A DNA stretch of 64,000 bases from Alcaligenaceae bacterium SAGV5 (GCA_009360345.1 SPDP01000006.1:248001-312000), one strand, 5' to 3'. Positions 36,461 through 46,267 are shown, counted from the first letter of the stretch. A program made the numbers and translations. Notes: generated by a model from the letters alone, not told the origin.

Positions 36461-37249
36461 GTGGCGAGGATACATCCCACCGCACTCGTCGATCCGGCCG
36501 CGCAGCTGGACGACAGCGTGACGATCGGCCCGTTCAGCATGGTCGGGCCGAACGTGCGCATAGGCGCCGATACCGAGGTCGGGCCGCATTGTGTCATCGA
36601 CGGCCATACGACGATAGGGCGGGGCAACCGCTTTTTCCCGTCGTGCTCGGTCGGCGCCGAGCCGCAGGACAAGAAGTACGCCGGCGAGCCCACCCGCCTC
36701 GAGATCGGCGACGGCAACACGATACGCGAATGCTGCACCCTCAATACCGGCACCGCGCAGGATGCGGGCGTGACGCGCCTGGGCAATGACAACTGGATCA
36801 TGGCCTACGTGCACGTGGCGCACGACTGCCAACTGGGCAGCCACATCATCCTGGCCAACGGCACGCAACTGGCCGGCCACGTGCACATCGGCGACCACGT
36901 ATTCCTGGGCGGCATGACCGGCGTGCACCAGTTCGTCAAGATCGGCGCGCATGCCATGACCAGCGTCCATTCGACGCTGCTGCAGGACCTGCCGCCTTTC
37001 GTCACGTCCTCGGGCAGCCCGGCCCGCGCCGTCGGCATCAACGTCGAGGGCCTGAAGCGGCGCGGGTTCACGCCCGCGCAGATCGCCGGCCTGCGGGCGG
37101 CCTACAAGACACTGTACCGCCAGAGCCTGACGCTGGACGAAGCCCGCGCGGCGCTCCAGGCGAAACGGGCCGAGGACTCCGAGCTCGACGCTCCGCTGTC
37201 CACGCTGCTGAATTTCCTCGATACCGCCACCCGCGGTATCGTGCGCTGA
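36461..37249 (+). CDS. lpxA: UDP-N-acetylglucosamine acyltransferase
   Basis: A 262-residue enzyme for the first step of lipid A synthesis, O-acylation of UDP-GlcNAc. The left-handed beta-helix has many hexapeptide repeats (about 5-185), then an alpha-helical C-terminus. The catalytic His is in VHVAHDCQLGSH (about 119-130). The start is GTG at 36461, 12 bases after fabZ, with GGAAGG upstream. Confidence 0.97.
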   Translation: MARIHPTALVDPAAQLDDSVTIGPFSMVGPNVRIGADTEVGPHCVIDGHTTIGRGNRFFPSCSVGAEPQDKKYAGEPTRLEIGDGNTIRECCTLNTGTAQDAGVTRLGNDNWIMAYVHVAHDCQLGSHIILANGTQLAGHVHIGDHVFLGGMTGVHQFVKIGAHAMTSVHSTLLQDLPPFVTSSGSPARAVGINVEGLKRRGFTPAQIAGLRAAYKTLYRQSLTLDEARAALQAKRAEDSELDAPLSTLLNFLDTATRGIVR

Positions 37250-37260
37250 CGGCGGCCGGC

Positions 37261-38415
37261 GTGCGGGGGGCGGGCGGAGCGTCCATCGGCATGGTGGCGG
37301 GAGAGCCCTCGGGCGACCTGCTGGCGGCCACAGTGGTCGAGGCCCTGCACGAACGGGCGCCGGGGGTGGCGCTGGCAGGCATAGGCGGCCCCAGGATGCG
37401 GGCCCAGGGCTTCGATGCCTGGTATCCCATGCAGAAACTGGCCGTGAATGGCTATGCCGACGTCCTGATGCATCTGCCTGAGTTGCTCAGCATCCGCCGC
37501 ACCCTGAGGGAGCGATGGCTGGCCGAGCGGCCGGCGGCTTTCGTCGGCGTGGATGCGCCCGATTTCAATTTCGGCCTCGAACATGCCCTGCGCGAGGGGG
37601 GCATCCCCACCGTGCACTTCATCGGTCCCTCGCTATGGGCCTGGCGCGGTGAGCGCATCAACAAGATCCGCGAGGCCGTTTCCCACATGTTGGTCGTGTT
37701 CCCGTTCGAGGAGCAGATCTACCGCGACGCCGGCGTTCCCGTGACTTACGTGGGCCATCCGCTGGCGCGCCTGATCGACCGCGTGCCCGATCGCGCCGCC
37801 GCGCGGGCCCGGCACGGCATCGGCGCCGATGCGCGGGTGCTGGCGCTGATGCCCGGCAGCCGGGCCGGCGAGGTGCGGCACCTGGCGCCGCGCTTCCTGG
37901 CCGCCGCCAAGCTGTTGCAGGCGCGCGATCCGGGCCTGCAACTCTGGGCGCCCATGGCCAATGCCGAGCGCGAGCGCGAGTTCCTGGCGCATGCCGCGGC
38001 CGTGGGGGGGCTGGCCAACCTGCACACGGCCATCGGCGGCACGCACGACATCCTGGCCGCCTGCAACGCGGTCCTGGTCGCCAGCGGCACGGCCACCCTG
38101 GAGGCGGCCCTGTTCAAGCGCCCGATGGTCATTTCCTACGTGCTGCCCAGGCTGTCCTGGTGGATCATGCGGCGCCAGGCCTACCTGCCCTGGGTGGGCC
38201 TGCCCAACGTGCTGTGCCGCGATACGGTCGTGCCCGAACTGCTGCAGGACGAGGCCACGCCGCGCGCGCTGGCCGACGCGGCCTGGACGGCGCTGACCGA
38301 CGAGGCGGCTATCCGCCGGCTGGAAGAGCGCTTTACCGCCTTGCACGACGACCTGGTGCGCGACACGCCCGCCCTGGCCAGCCAGGCGATCCTGGAGGTG
38401 GCTGGCCATGGCTGA
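37261..38415 (+). CDS. lpxB: lipid-A-disaccharide synthase
   Basis: A 384-residue GT19 glycosyltransferase joining the two acylated glucosamines of lipid [10 protein letters not shown] (about 14-22) and GIGGPRM bind the donor, and [21 protein letters not shown] and GHPLA are family motifs. The start is GTG at 37261, 11 bases after lpxA. The 3' end overlaps rnhB by eight bases. Confidence 0.96.
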   Translation: MRGAGGASIGMVAGEPSGDLLAATVVEALHERAPGVALAGIGGPRMRAQGFDAWYPMQKLAVNGYADVLMHLPELLSIRRTLRERWLAERPAAFVGVDAPDFNFGLEHALREGGIPTVHFIGPSLWAWRGERINKIREAVSHMLVVFPFEEQIYRDAGVPVTYVGHPLARLIDRVPDRAAARARHGIGADARVLALMPGSRAGEVRHLAPRFLAAAKLLQARDPGLQLWAPMANAEREREFLAHAAAVGGLANLHTAIGGTHDILAACNAVLVASGTATLEAALFKRPMVISYVLPRLSWWIMRRQAYLPWVGLPNVLCRDTVVPELLQDEATPRALADAAWTALTDEAAIRRLEERFTALHDDLVRDTPALASQAILEVAGHG

Positions 38416-39184
38416 GAAAGGCTGGGTGCAGACCGAGCTGGGCTGGGCCGCGGTGGAATCGCCGGGGGCGGACCTGCTGTCGGCCTTCGACGCCGAGACA
38501 TTGCTCACCCTGCGCGTGGCGGGTGTGGACGAAGCCGGGCGGGGGCCGCTGGCCGGGCCGGTCTACGCGGCGGCGGTCATCCTCGATCCGGCCCGTCCGG
38601 TCGATGGCCTGAACGATTCCAAGATCCTGAGCGAGCGTGCGCGCGACGAGCTGGCACCTTTGATCCAGGAGCGCGCGCTGGCCTGGTGCGTGGCCAGCGT
38701 CAGCGTGACCGAGATCGATACGCTGAACATCCTGAATGCCACCATGCTGGCCATGCGGCGGGCCGTCGAGGGGCTGGGCTGCGTGCCCGACCTGGTGCAG
38801 GTGGACGGCAACCGCGCCCCGGCGTTGTCCTGCCGGGTGCAGACCGTGATCGGTGGCGATGCGCAGGTACAGGCGATCTCGGCGGCATCCATCCTGGCCA
38901 AGACCGCGCGCGATGCCGAACTGGTCCGGCTGCACGCCAGCTATCCCATGTACGGCTTCGACCGGCACAAGGGCTACGGGACGCCCGACCACCTGCGTTG
39001 CCTGCTCGAACACGGCCCGTGTCCCGAACACCGCCGCAGCTTCGAGCCCGTGCGAAGGGCCATGGGCATCCCCGAGCCGCAGGCGCCGGCTCCGCAGGTG
39101 ATGGACAGCCTGCTGCCGTGGGACGACCTGCCTGAACCCGAGGCGCCGGCGCCGCGCCGCCGCCGTGCCAAACCGCGCGCCTAG
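38408..39184 (+). CDS. rnhB: ribonuclease HII
   Basis: A 258-residue enzyme removing RNA from RNA-DNA hybrids. [23 protein letters not shown] (about 37-59) holds the first catalytic Asp-Glu; [10 protein letters not shown] and [15 protein letters not shown]-like [15 protein letters not shown] the others. The catalytic core is normal, but about 35 extra residues precede it and a Pro/Arg-rich tail (about 215-258) follows, compared with E. coli (198). It overlaps lpxB by eight bases. Confidence 0.96.
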   Translation: MAEKGWVQTELGWAAVESPGADLLSAFDAETLLTLRVAGVDEAGRGPLAGPVYAAAVILDPARPVDGLNDSKILSERARDELAPLIQERALAWCVASVSVTEIDTLNILNATMLAMRRAVEGLGCVPDLVQVDGNRAPALSCRVQTVIGGDAQVQAISAASILAKTARDAELVRLHASYPMYGFDRHKGYGTPDHLRCLLEHGPCPEHRRSFEPVRRAMGIPEPQAPAPQVMDSLLPWDDLPEPEAPAPRRRRAKPRA

Positions 39185-39214
39185 CCGCGCGGACCGTTGC
39201 ATGGAAAACCCATC

Positions 39215-40009
39215 ATGAAACGCATCGCTTCGCGCGACAACCCGCTGTTCAAGTCGCTGCGCAAGCTGACGCAGGCTTCGCAGGCGCGGCGCGAGGCGGG
39301 CCTGTCCGTGCTGGAAGGCGTGCATCTGTGCCAGGCCTACCTGCAATGGCGGGGCCTGCCCCGGCATGCCGTCTTCGATGCCCGGCGGCTGGAGGGCGAG
39401 CGGGCCAGCGCCGAGCTCGCGGCCTTGCGCGACGAGATACCGGCCGACCGCCAGGTCTGGCTGGACGGCAACCTGATCGACGATCTGGAGCACGTCCAGG
39501 CGGGCCAGGGCGTGGTATTCGTGGTCGAGACGCCGGCGCCGCCGCTGCCCGCGCGCGTGGCGGAAAGCTGCGTGTTGCTCGACCGGGTCCAGGATCCCGG
39601 CAACGTCGGCTCCATCCTGCGCACTTGCGCGGCGGCCGGCGTGCGCCACGTATTCCTGTCGGACGAGACCGCCTTCGCCTGGTCGCCCAAGGTGCTGCGC
39701 TCGGGGCAGGGGGCGCATTTCTCGCTCACCATCCATGAACGGGTCGATTTGCAGGCCCTGCTGCCGCGCCTGGACCTGCCGCTGGTGGCGACCACGCTGG
39801 ACGATGCCGTCGGCCTCTACAAGGCCGCGCTGCCACGGCACTGCGCCTGGGTCTTCGGCAACGAAGGGCAGGGCGTGCGCGCCGACCTGCAGGCCGCCGC
39901 GGCGCTGCGCGTACACATCCCGCAGGAGCCCGTGGCGGAGTCGCTGAACGTGGGCGCGGCGGTGGCGGTGTGCCTGTTCGAGCACCGGCGCCGTTTCGCG
40001 CCGGAGTAG
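39215..40009 (+). CDS. SpoU-family (TrmH-like) RNA 2'-O-methyltransferase
   Basis: A 264-residue SPOUT methyltransferase modifying rRNA or tRNA ribose. The N-terminal RNA-binding substrate domain spans about 1-95. SPOUT motifs follow: LLDRVQDPGNVGSILRTCAAAG (about 122-143), FGNEGQGVR and IPQEPVAESLNVGAAVAV with the trefoil-knot SAM site. The ATG at 39215 is preferred to an upstream TTG. It is 30 bases after rnhB and marks the right edge of the housekeeping block. Confidence 0.93.
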   Translation: MKRIASRDNPLFKSLRKLTQASQARREAGLSVLEGVHLCQAYLQWRGLPRHAVFDARRLEGERASAELAALRDEIPADRQVWLDGNLIDDLEHVQAGQGVVFVVETPAPPLPARVAESCVLLDRVQDPGNVGSILRTCAAAGVRHVFLSDETAFAWSPKVLRSGQGAHFSLTIHERVDLQALLPRLDLPLVATTLDDAVGLYKAALPRHCAWVFGNEGQGVRADLQAAAALRVHIPQEPVAESLNVGAAVAVCLFEHRRRFAPE

Positions 40010-40027
40010 GGGAACAGGCCCCGGAGC

Positions 40028-40441
40028 CTAGGCGGCGTACACCGATTCGAAGGACTTGAACCCCTTCACCTCGATGGGGTTGCCGAACGGGTCGGTGAAG
40101 AACATGGTCCATTGTTCGCCGGGCTGGCCCTCGAAGCGGACCTGCGGTTCCAGCACGAATTCCGTGCCGGCTTCCCGCAGGCGCCGCGCCAACGCCTGCC
40201 AGTCGTCCAGCAGCAGGATCACGCCCAGGTGCGGCATGGGCACGAGCTTGTCGCCCACGTGGCCCGTGCGTTCGGTCTTGAAGGGCGTGCCCAGGTGTAG
40301 CGAGATCTGGTGGCCGAAGAAGTCGAAGTCGACCCAGGTGTCGGTGCTGCGCCCCTCGGCGCAGCCCAGGACGTCGCCGTAGAAACGGCGTGCCTGATCG
40401 AGATCGGTGACGTTGTAGGCCAGGTGGAAAATCGATTGCAT
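40028..40441 (-). CDS. VOC-superfamily protein (glyoxalase/bleomycin resistance/dioxygenase type)
   Basis: A 137-residue two-repeat vicinal-oxygen-chelate protein. FHLAYNVTDLDQARRFYGDVLG opens the first beta-alpha-beta module, DFDFFGHQISLHLG and FFTDPFGNPIEVKGF close the modules, giving His, His and Glu as likely metal ligands. It is the last gene of the eight-gene leftward operon, 31 bases after the dehydrogenase gene. It could be an isomerase, lyase or dioxygenase in that pathway. Confidence 0.9.
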   Translation of the reverse strand: MQSIFHLAYNVTDLDQARRFYGDVLGCAEGRSTDTWVDFDFFGHQISLHLGTPFKTERTGHVGDKLVPMPHLGVILLLDDWQALARRLREAGTEFVLEPQVRFEGQPGEQWTMFFTDPFGNPIEVKGFKSFESVYAA

Positions 40442-40472
40442 GATGGCGGTCGGTGGATGAAGGATGACGGGG

Positions 40473-41465
40473 TCAGGCCGGAACGGGCAGGCGCCGGGCT
40501 TCCCAGACCTGCGGGTTGACGAGATGGGCGGGCCGGCGTGCCGCCAGGACCTCGATGATCTGGTCGGCGCACTGCTCGGCGGCGGCGCGCAGGGCCTCGT
40601 CCGTGCTGCCGGCAGTGTGGGGCGTCAGCAGCGCGTTGTCCAGTCGGCATAGCGGATGCGCGGCGGGCAGAGGTTCCTGCTCGAAGACGTCCAGCGCGGC
40701 GCCGGCGATGCGCCGGTCGCGCAGCGCCACGGCCAGCGCGTCGGTGTCGATCAGGTCGGCGCGCGCGGTGTTGACCAGGATGGCCGTCGGCTTCATGCGT
40801 GCCAGCGCGGGCGCGTCGATCATGTGCCGGGTGTCGGCCCGGGAAGGCCGGTGCAGCGATATGACGTCGGCCTGCGTCAGCAAGTCGTCCAGGGCCAGGC
40901 AGGCCTGCGCTCCCTGGGCGGCGATCTCATTGGCGGGCACGGCCGGCGAGTACACGATGACGCGCATGCCCAAGCCATGCAAGGCGATCGCGGCGGTCAG
41001 CCGGCCGATGGTGCCGAAACCGACGATGCCCAGGGTCTTGCCATGCAATTCCTGCAACCCGGGCTGGTAGCGGTAGTCCCAGTCGCCGGCGCGCACCGCA
41101 TGGTCGCAGGCGGCCAGCCGCTTGCCCACCGCCAGCATCTGCATGATGGCGTGCTCGGCCACCGAACGGGCATTCGCGGTGGGGGTGTAGACGATGGGGA
41201 TGGACAGCGCGGTAGCGCGCGCCACGTCGATCTTGTTGGTGCCGATGCCGTGGTTGGCGATCACGGCCAGTTGCGTGCCGGCCTCCACGGCGGCGGTATC
41301 CAGCCCGGCGTTGCGCGTGATCACGGCCTGGCACGGGGCGATCTCGCGGGCCACGATGGCCATGTCGGCCGAACTGGCCATGCGGGCCTCGATACCGGCG
41401 GCCTGAAGGCGGGCGATGCCGGCGGGGTGGATGGGCTGGACGACCAGGCAGACGGGTGGGTTCAT
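40473..41465 (-). CDS. D-2-hydroxyacid dehydrogenase (NAD-dependent)
   Basis: A 330-residue oxidoreductase of the D-isomer-specific 2-hydroxyacid dehydrogenase family. The Rossmann motif GIVGFGTIGRLTA is at about 145-157. The catalytic Arg is in NTARADLID, Glu in DVFEQEPLP and His in LLTPHTAGST. The ATG at 41465 follows TAGGAA. It probably interconverts a 2-oxo and a 2-hydroxy acid, for example reducing glyoxylate or hydroxypyruvate released upstream in the route. It is seventh of the eight operon genes. Confidence 0.92.
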   Translation of the reverse strand: MNPPVCLVVQPIHPAGIARLQAAGIEARMASSADMAIVAREIAPCQAVITRNAGLDTAAVEAGTQLAVIANHGIGTNKIDVARATALSIPIVYTPTANARSVAEHAIMQMLAVGKRLAACDHAVRAGDWDYRYQPGLQELHGKTLGIVGFGTIGRLTAAIALHGLGMRVIVYSPAVPANEIAAQGAQACLALDDLLTQADVISLHRPSRADTRHMIDAPALARMKPTAILVNTARADLIDTDALAVALRDRRIAGAALDVFEQEPLPAAHPLCRLDNALLTPHTAGSTDEALRAAAEQCADQIIEVLAARRPAHLVNPQVWEARRLPVPA

Positions 41466-41485
41466 CGTGTTCCTAGGAAAGAAAG

Positions 41486-42736
41486 TCAGGGAGCGGCCAG
41501 GACGTCGGCCAGCAGGCGCGTGCCCAGCGCGAAGTCGTCCATGTCCATGTGTTCGTCGGGGTTGTGCGAGCCGTGGTCGTTGCGCACGAACACCATGCCC
41601 GTGGGCACGCCGCGCTGGGCGAACACCGCCGCGTCGTGTCCCGCGCCGCTGGCCATGCGGCGCGCGGCGATGCGGTGGCGGGCCGCGGCGGCATCCAGCG
41701 CCTGCTGGATGCCCGCGTCCATCAGCGCGGGCTCCGAGCCGGTCCGGGGGCCCAGCTCGATGCGCGTGCCGGTCGCTTGCGCCAGCCTGCGCGCATGAGC
41801 TTCCAGCAGGGCATCGACCTCGTCCAGCACGGCGTGGTCCTGGCTGCGCACGTCCACGCAAAGGTCCACTTCCCCGGCCACTTTGCTGAACGCGTGCCGG
41901 GCGGGGTTGGTGGAGAACTTGCCGAAGGTCACAACGAGGTCGCGGCCCTGCGCCTCCAGTTGTTCCCAGTCGTCGTCGATGGCCGCCACCAACAGGGCGG
42001 CGGCGCGCACGGCGTCGCGCCGGCCGGTACGCGGCACGGCGCCCGAATGGGCGTAGCTGCCCAGGATGCGGGCATCGCGATAGCGCAGGCTGCCGCGTAT
42101 GCCGGTGACGATGCCCACCGGCAGCGCCTCGTCCACCAGCACGGGGCCTTGCTCGATGTGCAGTTCGACGAAGCGGGCGATGCGCGCGGGGTCCAGCCAG
42201 GCGCCGCCGAACGCGGCGGGGTCGCCGCCGCATTCGGCCAGGTGCTCGGCCAGCGTGCGGCCGGTGTCGGCGCGCCGCAGTTGCAGCGCGTCGCGGTCGA
42301 CCAGCCCGAATGCAGCCTTGCTGCCCAGGTAGGAGTAGGGAAACCAGGTGCTTTCCTCGGCGCGCACGGCCATCACCGTCACGTCCGCCGGCGGCACGAA
42401 TCCGGCCGCCCGCCAGCCCGCCAGCACCGCCAGTCCGGCCACCACGCCGGCGGCGCCGTCGTAGTTGCCGCCGGCCGGCACCGAGTCCAGGTGCGAACCC
42501 GTCATGACGCGGGGTGCCAGCCGGTCCCGGCCGGGCAACGTCAGGTACAGGTTCAGCGCGGCGTCGCGCGCGATCTCCAGGTCCAGCGTGCGCGCGATGC
42601 GCACGGCCTCGTCATGCGCGCGCTGCTCGCCCGGGCCGTAGGCATCGCGGGTAATGCCGGCCCCGTCGTGGCTGTCGCGGCGCAATTGCGCGAACAGCGC
42701 CGTGGCCAGCGCGAGGTCGGGCGCCGGGATGCTCAT
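41486..42736 (-). CDS. M20-family amidohydrolase (allantoate/N-carbamoyl amino acid hydrolase type)
   Basis: A 416-residue dimetal hydrolase. TGSHLDSVPAGGNYDGAAGV (about 79-98) carries the His and bridging Asp; RAEESTWFPYSYLGS the Glu pair; ELHIEQGPVL another His; and the C-terminal GAGHDAAVF and NDHGSHNPDEHM the last ligands. These are marks of the allantoate amidohydrolase, ureidoglycolate and L-N-carbamoylase branch, which hydrolyses ureido or carbamoyl groups. Its start overlaps the stop of the racemase-superfamily gene by four bases. Confidence 0.93.
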   Translation of the reverse strand: MSIPAPDLALATALFAQLRRDSHDGAGITRDAYGPGEQRAHDEAVRIARTLDLEIARDAALNLYLTLPGRDRLAPRVMTGSHLDSVPAGGNYDGAAGVVAGLAVLAGWRAAGFVPPADVTVMAVRAEESTWFPYSYLGSKAAFGLVDRDALQLRRADTGRTLAEHLAECGGDPAAFGGAWLDPARIARFVELHIEQGPVLVDEALPVGIVTGIRGSLRYRDARILGSYAHSGAVPRTGRRDAVRAAALLVAAIDDDWEQLEAQGRDLVVTFGKFSTNPARHAFSKVAGEVDLCVDVRSQDHAVLDEVDALLEAHARRLAQATGTRIELGPRTGSEPALMDAGIQQALDAAAARHRIAARRMASGAGHDAAVFAQRGVPTGMVFVRNDHGSHNPDEHMDMDDFALGTRLLADVLAAP

Positions 42737-43521
42737 CGGGCGGACGGCAGCGCGTAGCTGGATTCGTCGATCGGATCCAGCCGGGTTTCCAGCAGCGTGC
42801 CGTAGTCGCTGATGGCGGTGCGCAGGCCCAGGAGGCGCAGGCAGGCCCAGAAGCAGGCCTGGTTGCTGGTCACGACCGGCTTGCCCAGTTCGCGCTCGAT
42901 CTCGGCGATGACGTCGAAAGTGGCGAGGTTGGTGCAGGAGATGAAGATGGCGTCGGCGTCGGGACGGTCGATCGCGCGGGCCAGCCGGAAGACCATCTCG
43001 GGCGGCACGCGGCCGATGCCGCGGCGCTCTTCCTGGGTCTCGCCCAGGCGCAGGCCTTGCAGCGTCAGCACGTCGAAGCCGTAGTCGCGCAGGAATTTGT
43101 CCTCGCTCTCGTTGACGAAATCGACGTAGGGCGTGCCCACCGCGATCTTGCGGGCGCCCAGCGCGCGCAGCGCCGCCACGACGGCGCCGGCGGTGGCGAT
43201 GGCGGGCGTGCCGGTACGCTGGCTCATGTTGCGGATCAGTTCCGGCAGCGGGCAGATGATCGAGCCCGAGGTGCAGCCGTACGCCACCACGTCGACCTCG
43301 GCCGTGGCCAGTTCGTCGGCGGCGCCGTTCACCGCCTCGGCCATCTTGTAGTAGGACTCTTCGGTGGCGGGGCCCAGCAGCATGGCGCGGGCGGTGTGGA
43401 TGGTCACGCCCTCGGGCGCGAGGCGCCAGAACTCGGGTTCGTTGACGGTGTTGGTGGACGGCACGATCAGGCCGATCTTGGCCTTCCAGCCGTAGGGGCT
43501 ATACATGGCGACTGCTTTCAT
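42733..43521 (-). CDS. Asp/Glu racemase superfamily, arylmalonate decarboxylase/maleate isomerase-like
   Basis: A 262-residue two-lobed enzyme. IGLIVPSTNTVNEPEFWRL (about 17-35) is the family N-terminus. Two catalytic-type Cys are in YGCTSGS and SCTNLATF, matching the two-Cys arrangement of maleate isomerase rather than the one-Cys arylmalonate decarboxylase. CCAGGAG precedes the ATG at 43521. It lies in the operon between the aldolase and the M20 gene; cis-trans isomerisation of a C4 acid or racemisation of a hydantoin-like compound are both possible. Confidence 0.88.
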   Translation of the reverse strand: MKAVAMYSPYGWKAKIGLIVPSTNTVNEPEFWRLAPEGVTIHTARAMLLGPATEESYYKMAEAVNGAADELATAEVDVVAYGCTSGSIICPLPELIRNMSQRTGTPAIATAGAVVAALRALGARKIAVGTPYVDFVNESEDKFLRDYGFDVLTLQGLRLGETQEERRGIGRVPPEMVFRLARAIDRPDADAIFISCTNLATFDVIAEIERELGKPVVTSNQACFWACLRLLGLRTAISDYGTLLETRLDPIDESSYALPSAR

Positions 43522-43553
43522 CGAAGACTCCTGGTGTATGAAGGGACGGGGGA

Positions 43554-44336
43554 TCAGCGGCCCGCCGCGCGCTTGAGTTCCTGCGCGGCCGAGCTGAAGG
43601 TGTTGAACAGCGCCGCGGCGTCGTTGGCATAGGGCATCCACCGGATGCCGCGGCCTATCCATTCGGCGGCGCTGGCGGGGTCCTGGCAACTGAAGCCCCA
43701 GGGCACGTCGTGGCGCTGGCAGGTGGCGATGACGTGCTCGGTGGCCTCGACCATGCGCGCGTGCTTCATGTCGCCGGGCACGCCCAGCGCCTGCGACAGG
43801 TCGTCGGGGCCGATCATCACGGCGTCCAGCCCAGGCACGCGGCAGATGGCGTCCAGGTTGTCCAGGCCGCGCTGCGACTCCATCATGGCCACCGTCAGGG
43901 TGTGCTCGTTCATGGCCTGGATCTGCTCCAGCGGCCGGGTCAGCCGGACGTAGTCGGTGTGCGGGCCGCGCATGTTCAGGATGCGTTCGCCGCGCGGGTG
44001 GTACTTGGTGGCGCGCAGGATGGATTCGAGCTGTTCAGCCGTCTCCACGTTGGGCAGCAAGAGGCCCATGGCGCCGGCGTCCAGCGGCCGCGTGTAGTCG
44101 TGCGGCTGCATGCCGGCCGGCCGCACGATGGGCACGATGCCGGCTTCGCGAGCCACCAGGCACAGCGTGCCGACCTCGGCGATGGTGAAGTCGCTGTGCT
44201 CCATCTCGATCAGCACGAAGTCCAGGCCCGTCACGGCCAGCAGCTTCATGAAGCGCGGATGGTGGACCAGCGTGGCCCAGGTGCCGAAGGCCGGTTTGCC
44301 GGCCTGCCAGAGCGCTTTCAGCGGATTGGTGCGCAT
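43554..44336 (-). CDS. HpcH/HpaI-family aldolase
   Basis: A 260-residue class II, metal-dependent aldolase. The catalytic His is in FGTWATLVHHP (about 17-27), the metal Glu/His region is DFVLIEMEHSDF (about 39-50), and MIGPDDLSQALGVPGD is the family signature. Such enzymes cleave 2-oxo-3-deoxy acids to pyruvate and an aldehyde, or make glyoxylate-type products. It starts 8 bases after the creatininase gene in the operon. Confidence 0.92.
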   Translation of the reverse strand: MRTNPLKALWQAGKPAFGTWATLVHHPRFMKLLAVTGLDFVLIEMEHSDFTIAEVGTLCLVAREAGIVPIVRPAGMQPHDYTRPLDAGAMGLLLPNVETAEQLESILRATKYHPRGERILNMRGPHTDYVRLTRPLEQIQAMNEHTLTVAMMESQRGLDNLDAICRVPGLDAVMIGPDDLSQALGVPGDMKHARMVEATEHVIATCQRHDVPWGFSCQDPASAAEWIGRGIRWMPYANDAAALFNTFSSAAQELKRAAGR

Positions 44337-44344
44337 GGCCGCTC

Positions 44345-45124
44345 CTAGGCCTGGAACGACATCTGGCTGAACTTCCTGGCTGCCTCGGCCAGGTAGTCCA
44401 CCGCGGCGTTCCAGACCTGGTGCCCCTGCTCGGCGGTGGCGCCGGTCGGGTCGCCCTGGGTGCCGATGGGGGCGTAGTCGCTGATGTCGCTGAAGACCGA
44501 GAAACTGGACTTGCCCAGGCTGACCTTGCCGCTGGACACCGTCTTGACGCCGTCCACGAAGGGGCGCAGCGATTCGGTGGCCTGGGCGCGGTCCATGAAG
44601 ACCAGCTCGGGGCACTTGGCCAGCGCCACGGAGGTCACCATTTCCGAGGCGTGGCCCGAGGGCGATTTCCTGGTCTTGAACTCCACGCCGCCCACGTCGC
44701 GCATCACCGAGAAGACGTCGATGGTGCCGCCCACCGCGCCATGGCGCCGGCGGAGGTTGCGGCACACGCTTTCGATGGGCCCGAGCGAGCCGGCGTGGAT
44801 GTTGACGAACATGAAGTGGCGGAAACCCTGGCCGGCCAGCCCGTCGCACATCTCATCCAGGTAGCGCTCGAGAGTGGCCATCGATACCGACAGCGTGCCG
44901 GGATAGTCCAGGAACATGGCGGAGTAGTTGACCGGGATGATGGGGGTCACGGCAAAGCCCGTCAGCGCGCCGACCTCGGTGGCGATCATCTCGCACAGCC
45001 GCAGCTCCGCGCCCGTGGCCAGGTGCGAGCCGTACTGCTCGGTGGCGCCCACCGGGACCAGCAGGGTGTCGTGATTCTTCAGGTAGGCGCGGATGTCCGC
45101 GTAGGTGCTGTGGTCGGTTCTCAT
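44345..45124 (-). CDS. creatininase-family amidohydrolase
   Basis: A 259-residue metal-dependent amidase. VPVGATEQYGSHLATGAE (about 23-40) holds the Glu and His ligands, FVNIHAGSLGP replaces the usual VNGHGGN, and GHASEMVTS the HxxE motif. In the family, creatininase opens a cyclic lactam, and other members act on riboflavin and molybdopterin-like intermediates. Its place third in the operon, after two Bug genes, suggests it may act first on the imported compound, possibly opening a ring. Confidence 0.88.
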   Translation of the reverse strand: MRTDHSTYADIRAYLKNHDTLLVPVGATEQYGSHLATGAELRLCEMIATEVGALTGFAVTPIIPVNYSAMFLDYPGTLSVSMATLERYLDEMCDGLAGQGFRHFMFVNIHAGSLGPIESVCRNLRRRHGAVGGTIDVFSVMRDVGGVEFKTRKSPSGHASEMVTSVALAKCPELVFMDRAQATESLRPFVDGVKTVSSGKVSLGKSSFSVFSDISDYAPIGTQGDPTGATAEQGHQVWNAAVDYLAEAARKFSQMSFQA

Positions 45125-45272
45125 GAAGCGTTCGTCTCGTTCAGGATGGCGGAAGGTCCGCCGTTGGGATGGCTTGCCCGGGGCCGGATGGCAAGGCGGA
45201 CGCGCGGCCGCGCCGGTCCCGGAAATCGCGGCCGGGGGAAATGTCGCCCGGCCATCGCGCGTGGTGGATGCA

Positions 45273-46229
45273 TCATTGGTTCCAGGGCTTGGCCTTCCAC
45301 AGCTCGCGCAGCGAGACGTCCAGCCGCCGCAGGCTGTCCAGGTACTCTTGCGGAGGCAGGTAGCGCACCGGCAGGAAGGATTTCTGCGCGCGATCCAGGA
45401 ATACCGGGTCGGCGGCGCAGGTCCGGATGGCGTCGGACAGTGTCTTGACCACCTCGCGGGGCATGCCCTTGGGGCCGGCGAAGCCGCGCATGGAGCCCGC
45501 GACGATGTCGTAGCCGGCTTCCTTGAAGGTGGGCAGCTCGGCGGCCACGGACGAGCGGGAGTCGCTCATCACGCCCAGGATGCGCCAGGGCGAGCCGTTG
45601 CGGAAACTCACGGCTTCGTCCACGTTGGCCATGGTGGTGTCGATCACCTTGCCCAGCAGCGCGGTGCGGGCGGGCGCCGCGCCCTGGAAGGGTACCGGGG
45701 TCAGCTCGATGCCGGCCGACTGCTCCAGCAGCAGCAGCGCGATGTGGCCGGCCGAACCCACGCCCTGCGTGCCCACGGTGAGGCTGCCCGGCTTGGCCTT
45801 GGCCGCGCGCACCAGGTCCTGGATGGTGTGGATGCCGCTGTCGGCGTGCACGCTGATCGTGCCCGGGGCGTCGGCCACCGCGCCCAGGAAGTCGAAGCTC
45901 GCGACGGTGTAGCGGGTCTGGCGCTCGATGGGGATGCTGACCACGCCGGGCGTATTGACGATGCCCAGGGTGTAGCCGTCGGGGGCCGCCGTGGCCAGCG
46001 CGGCCAGGCCGATGTCGCCGCTCGCGCCGGGGCGGTTGGTGACGACGATGGTGGCGCCCTTGATCTGGCCTTCCATGCACTGGGCGACGGTGCGCGCGGT
46101 CAGGTCGGTGCCGGCGCCGGCGCTGAACGGCACGATCATGGTGATGGGGCGGTCGGGGTAGCCGGCGTGCGCGGCGCAGGCGCCGGCCAGCGCGAAGGCG
46201 GAGGCGAGGAAGCGGATGGCGGTTTTCAT
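45273..46229 (-). CDS. Bug/TctC-family periplasmic solute-binding protein
   Basis: A 318-residue receptor with a Sec signal peptide (about 1-22, ACAAHAG). Marks are YPDRPITMIVPFSAGAGTDL, NRPGASGDIGL and AAPDGYTLGI. It is closely similar in texture to its upstream neighbour; both share PDRPITxxVPFSAGAGTDLTAR, NTPxVxxIPIERxxx, and end PWNQ, so they arose by tandem duplication. It is second in the operon. Confidence 0.92.
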   Translation of the reverse strand: MKTAIRFLASAFALAGACAAHAGYPDRPITMIVPFSAGAGTDLTARTVAQCMEGQIKGATIVVTNRPGASGDIGLAALATAAPDGYTLGIVNTPGVVSIPIERQTRYTVASFDFLGAVADAPGTISVHADSGIHTIQDLVRAAKAKPGSLTVGTQGVGSAGHIALLLLEQSAGIELTPVPFQGAAPARTALLGKVIDTTMANVDEAVSFRNGSPWRILGVMSDSRSSVAAELPTFKEAGYDIVAGSMRGFAGPKGMPREVVKTLSDAIRTCAADPVFLDRAQKSFLPVRYLPPQEYLDSLRRLDVSLRELWKAKPWNQ

Positions 46230-46267
46230 GGAGGCAGTCCGGTGCGGAGGGAGTGAAGGGGTCGGCA

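Noticed and set aside
42733-43521. Hydantoin racemase as the name for the Asp/Glu racemase-family gene
   Set aside because: The N-terminus (IGLIVPSTNTVNEPE) fits the arylmalonate decarboxylase/maleate isomerase branch better, so only the superfamily is claimed.
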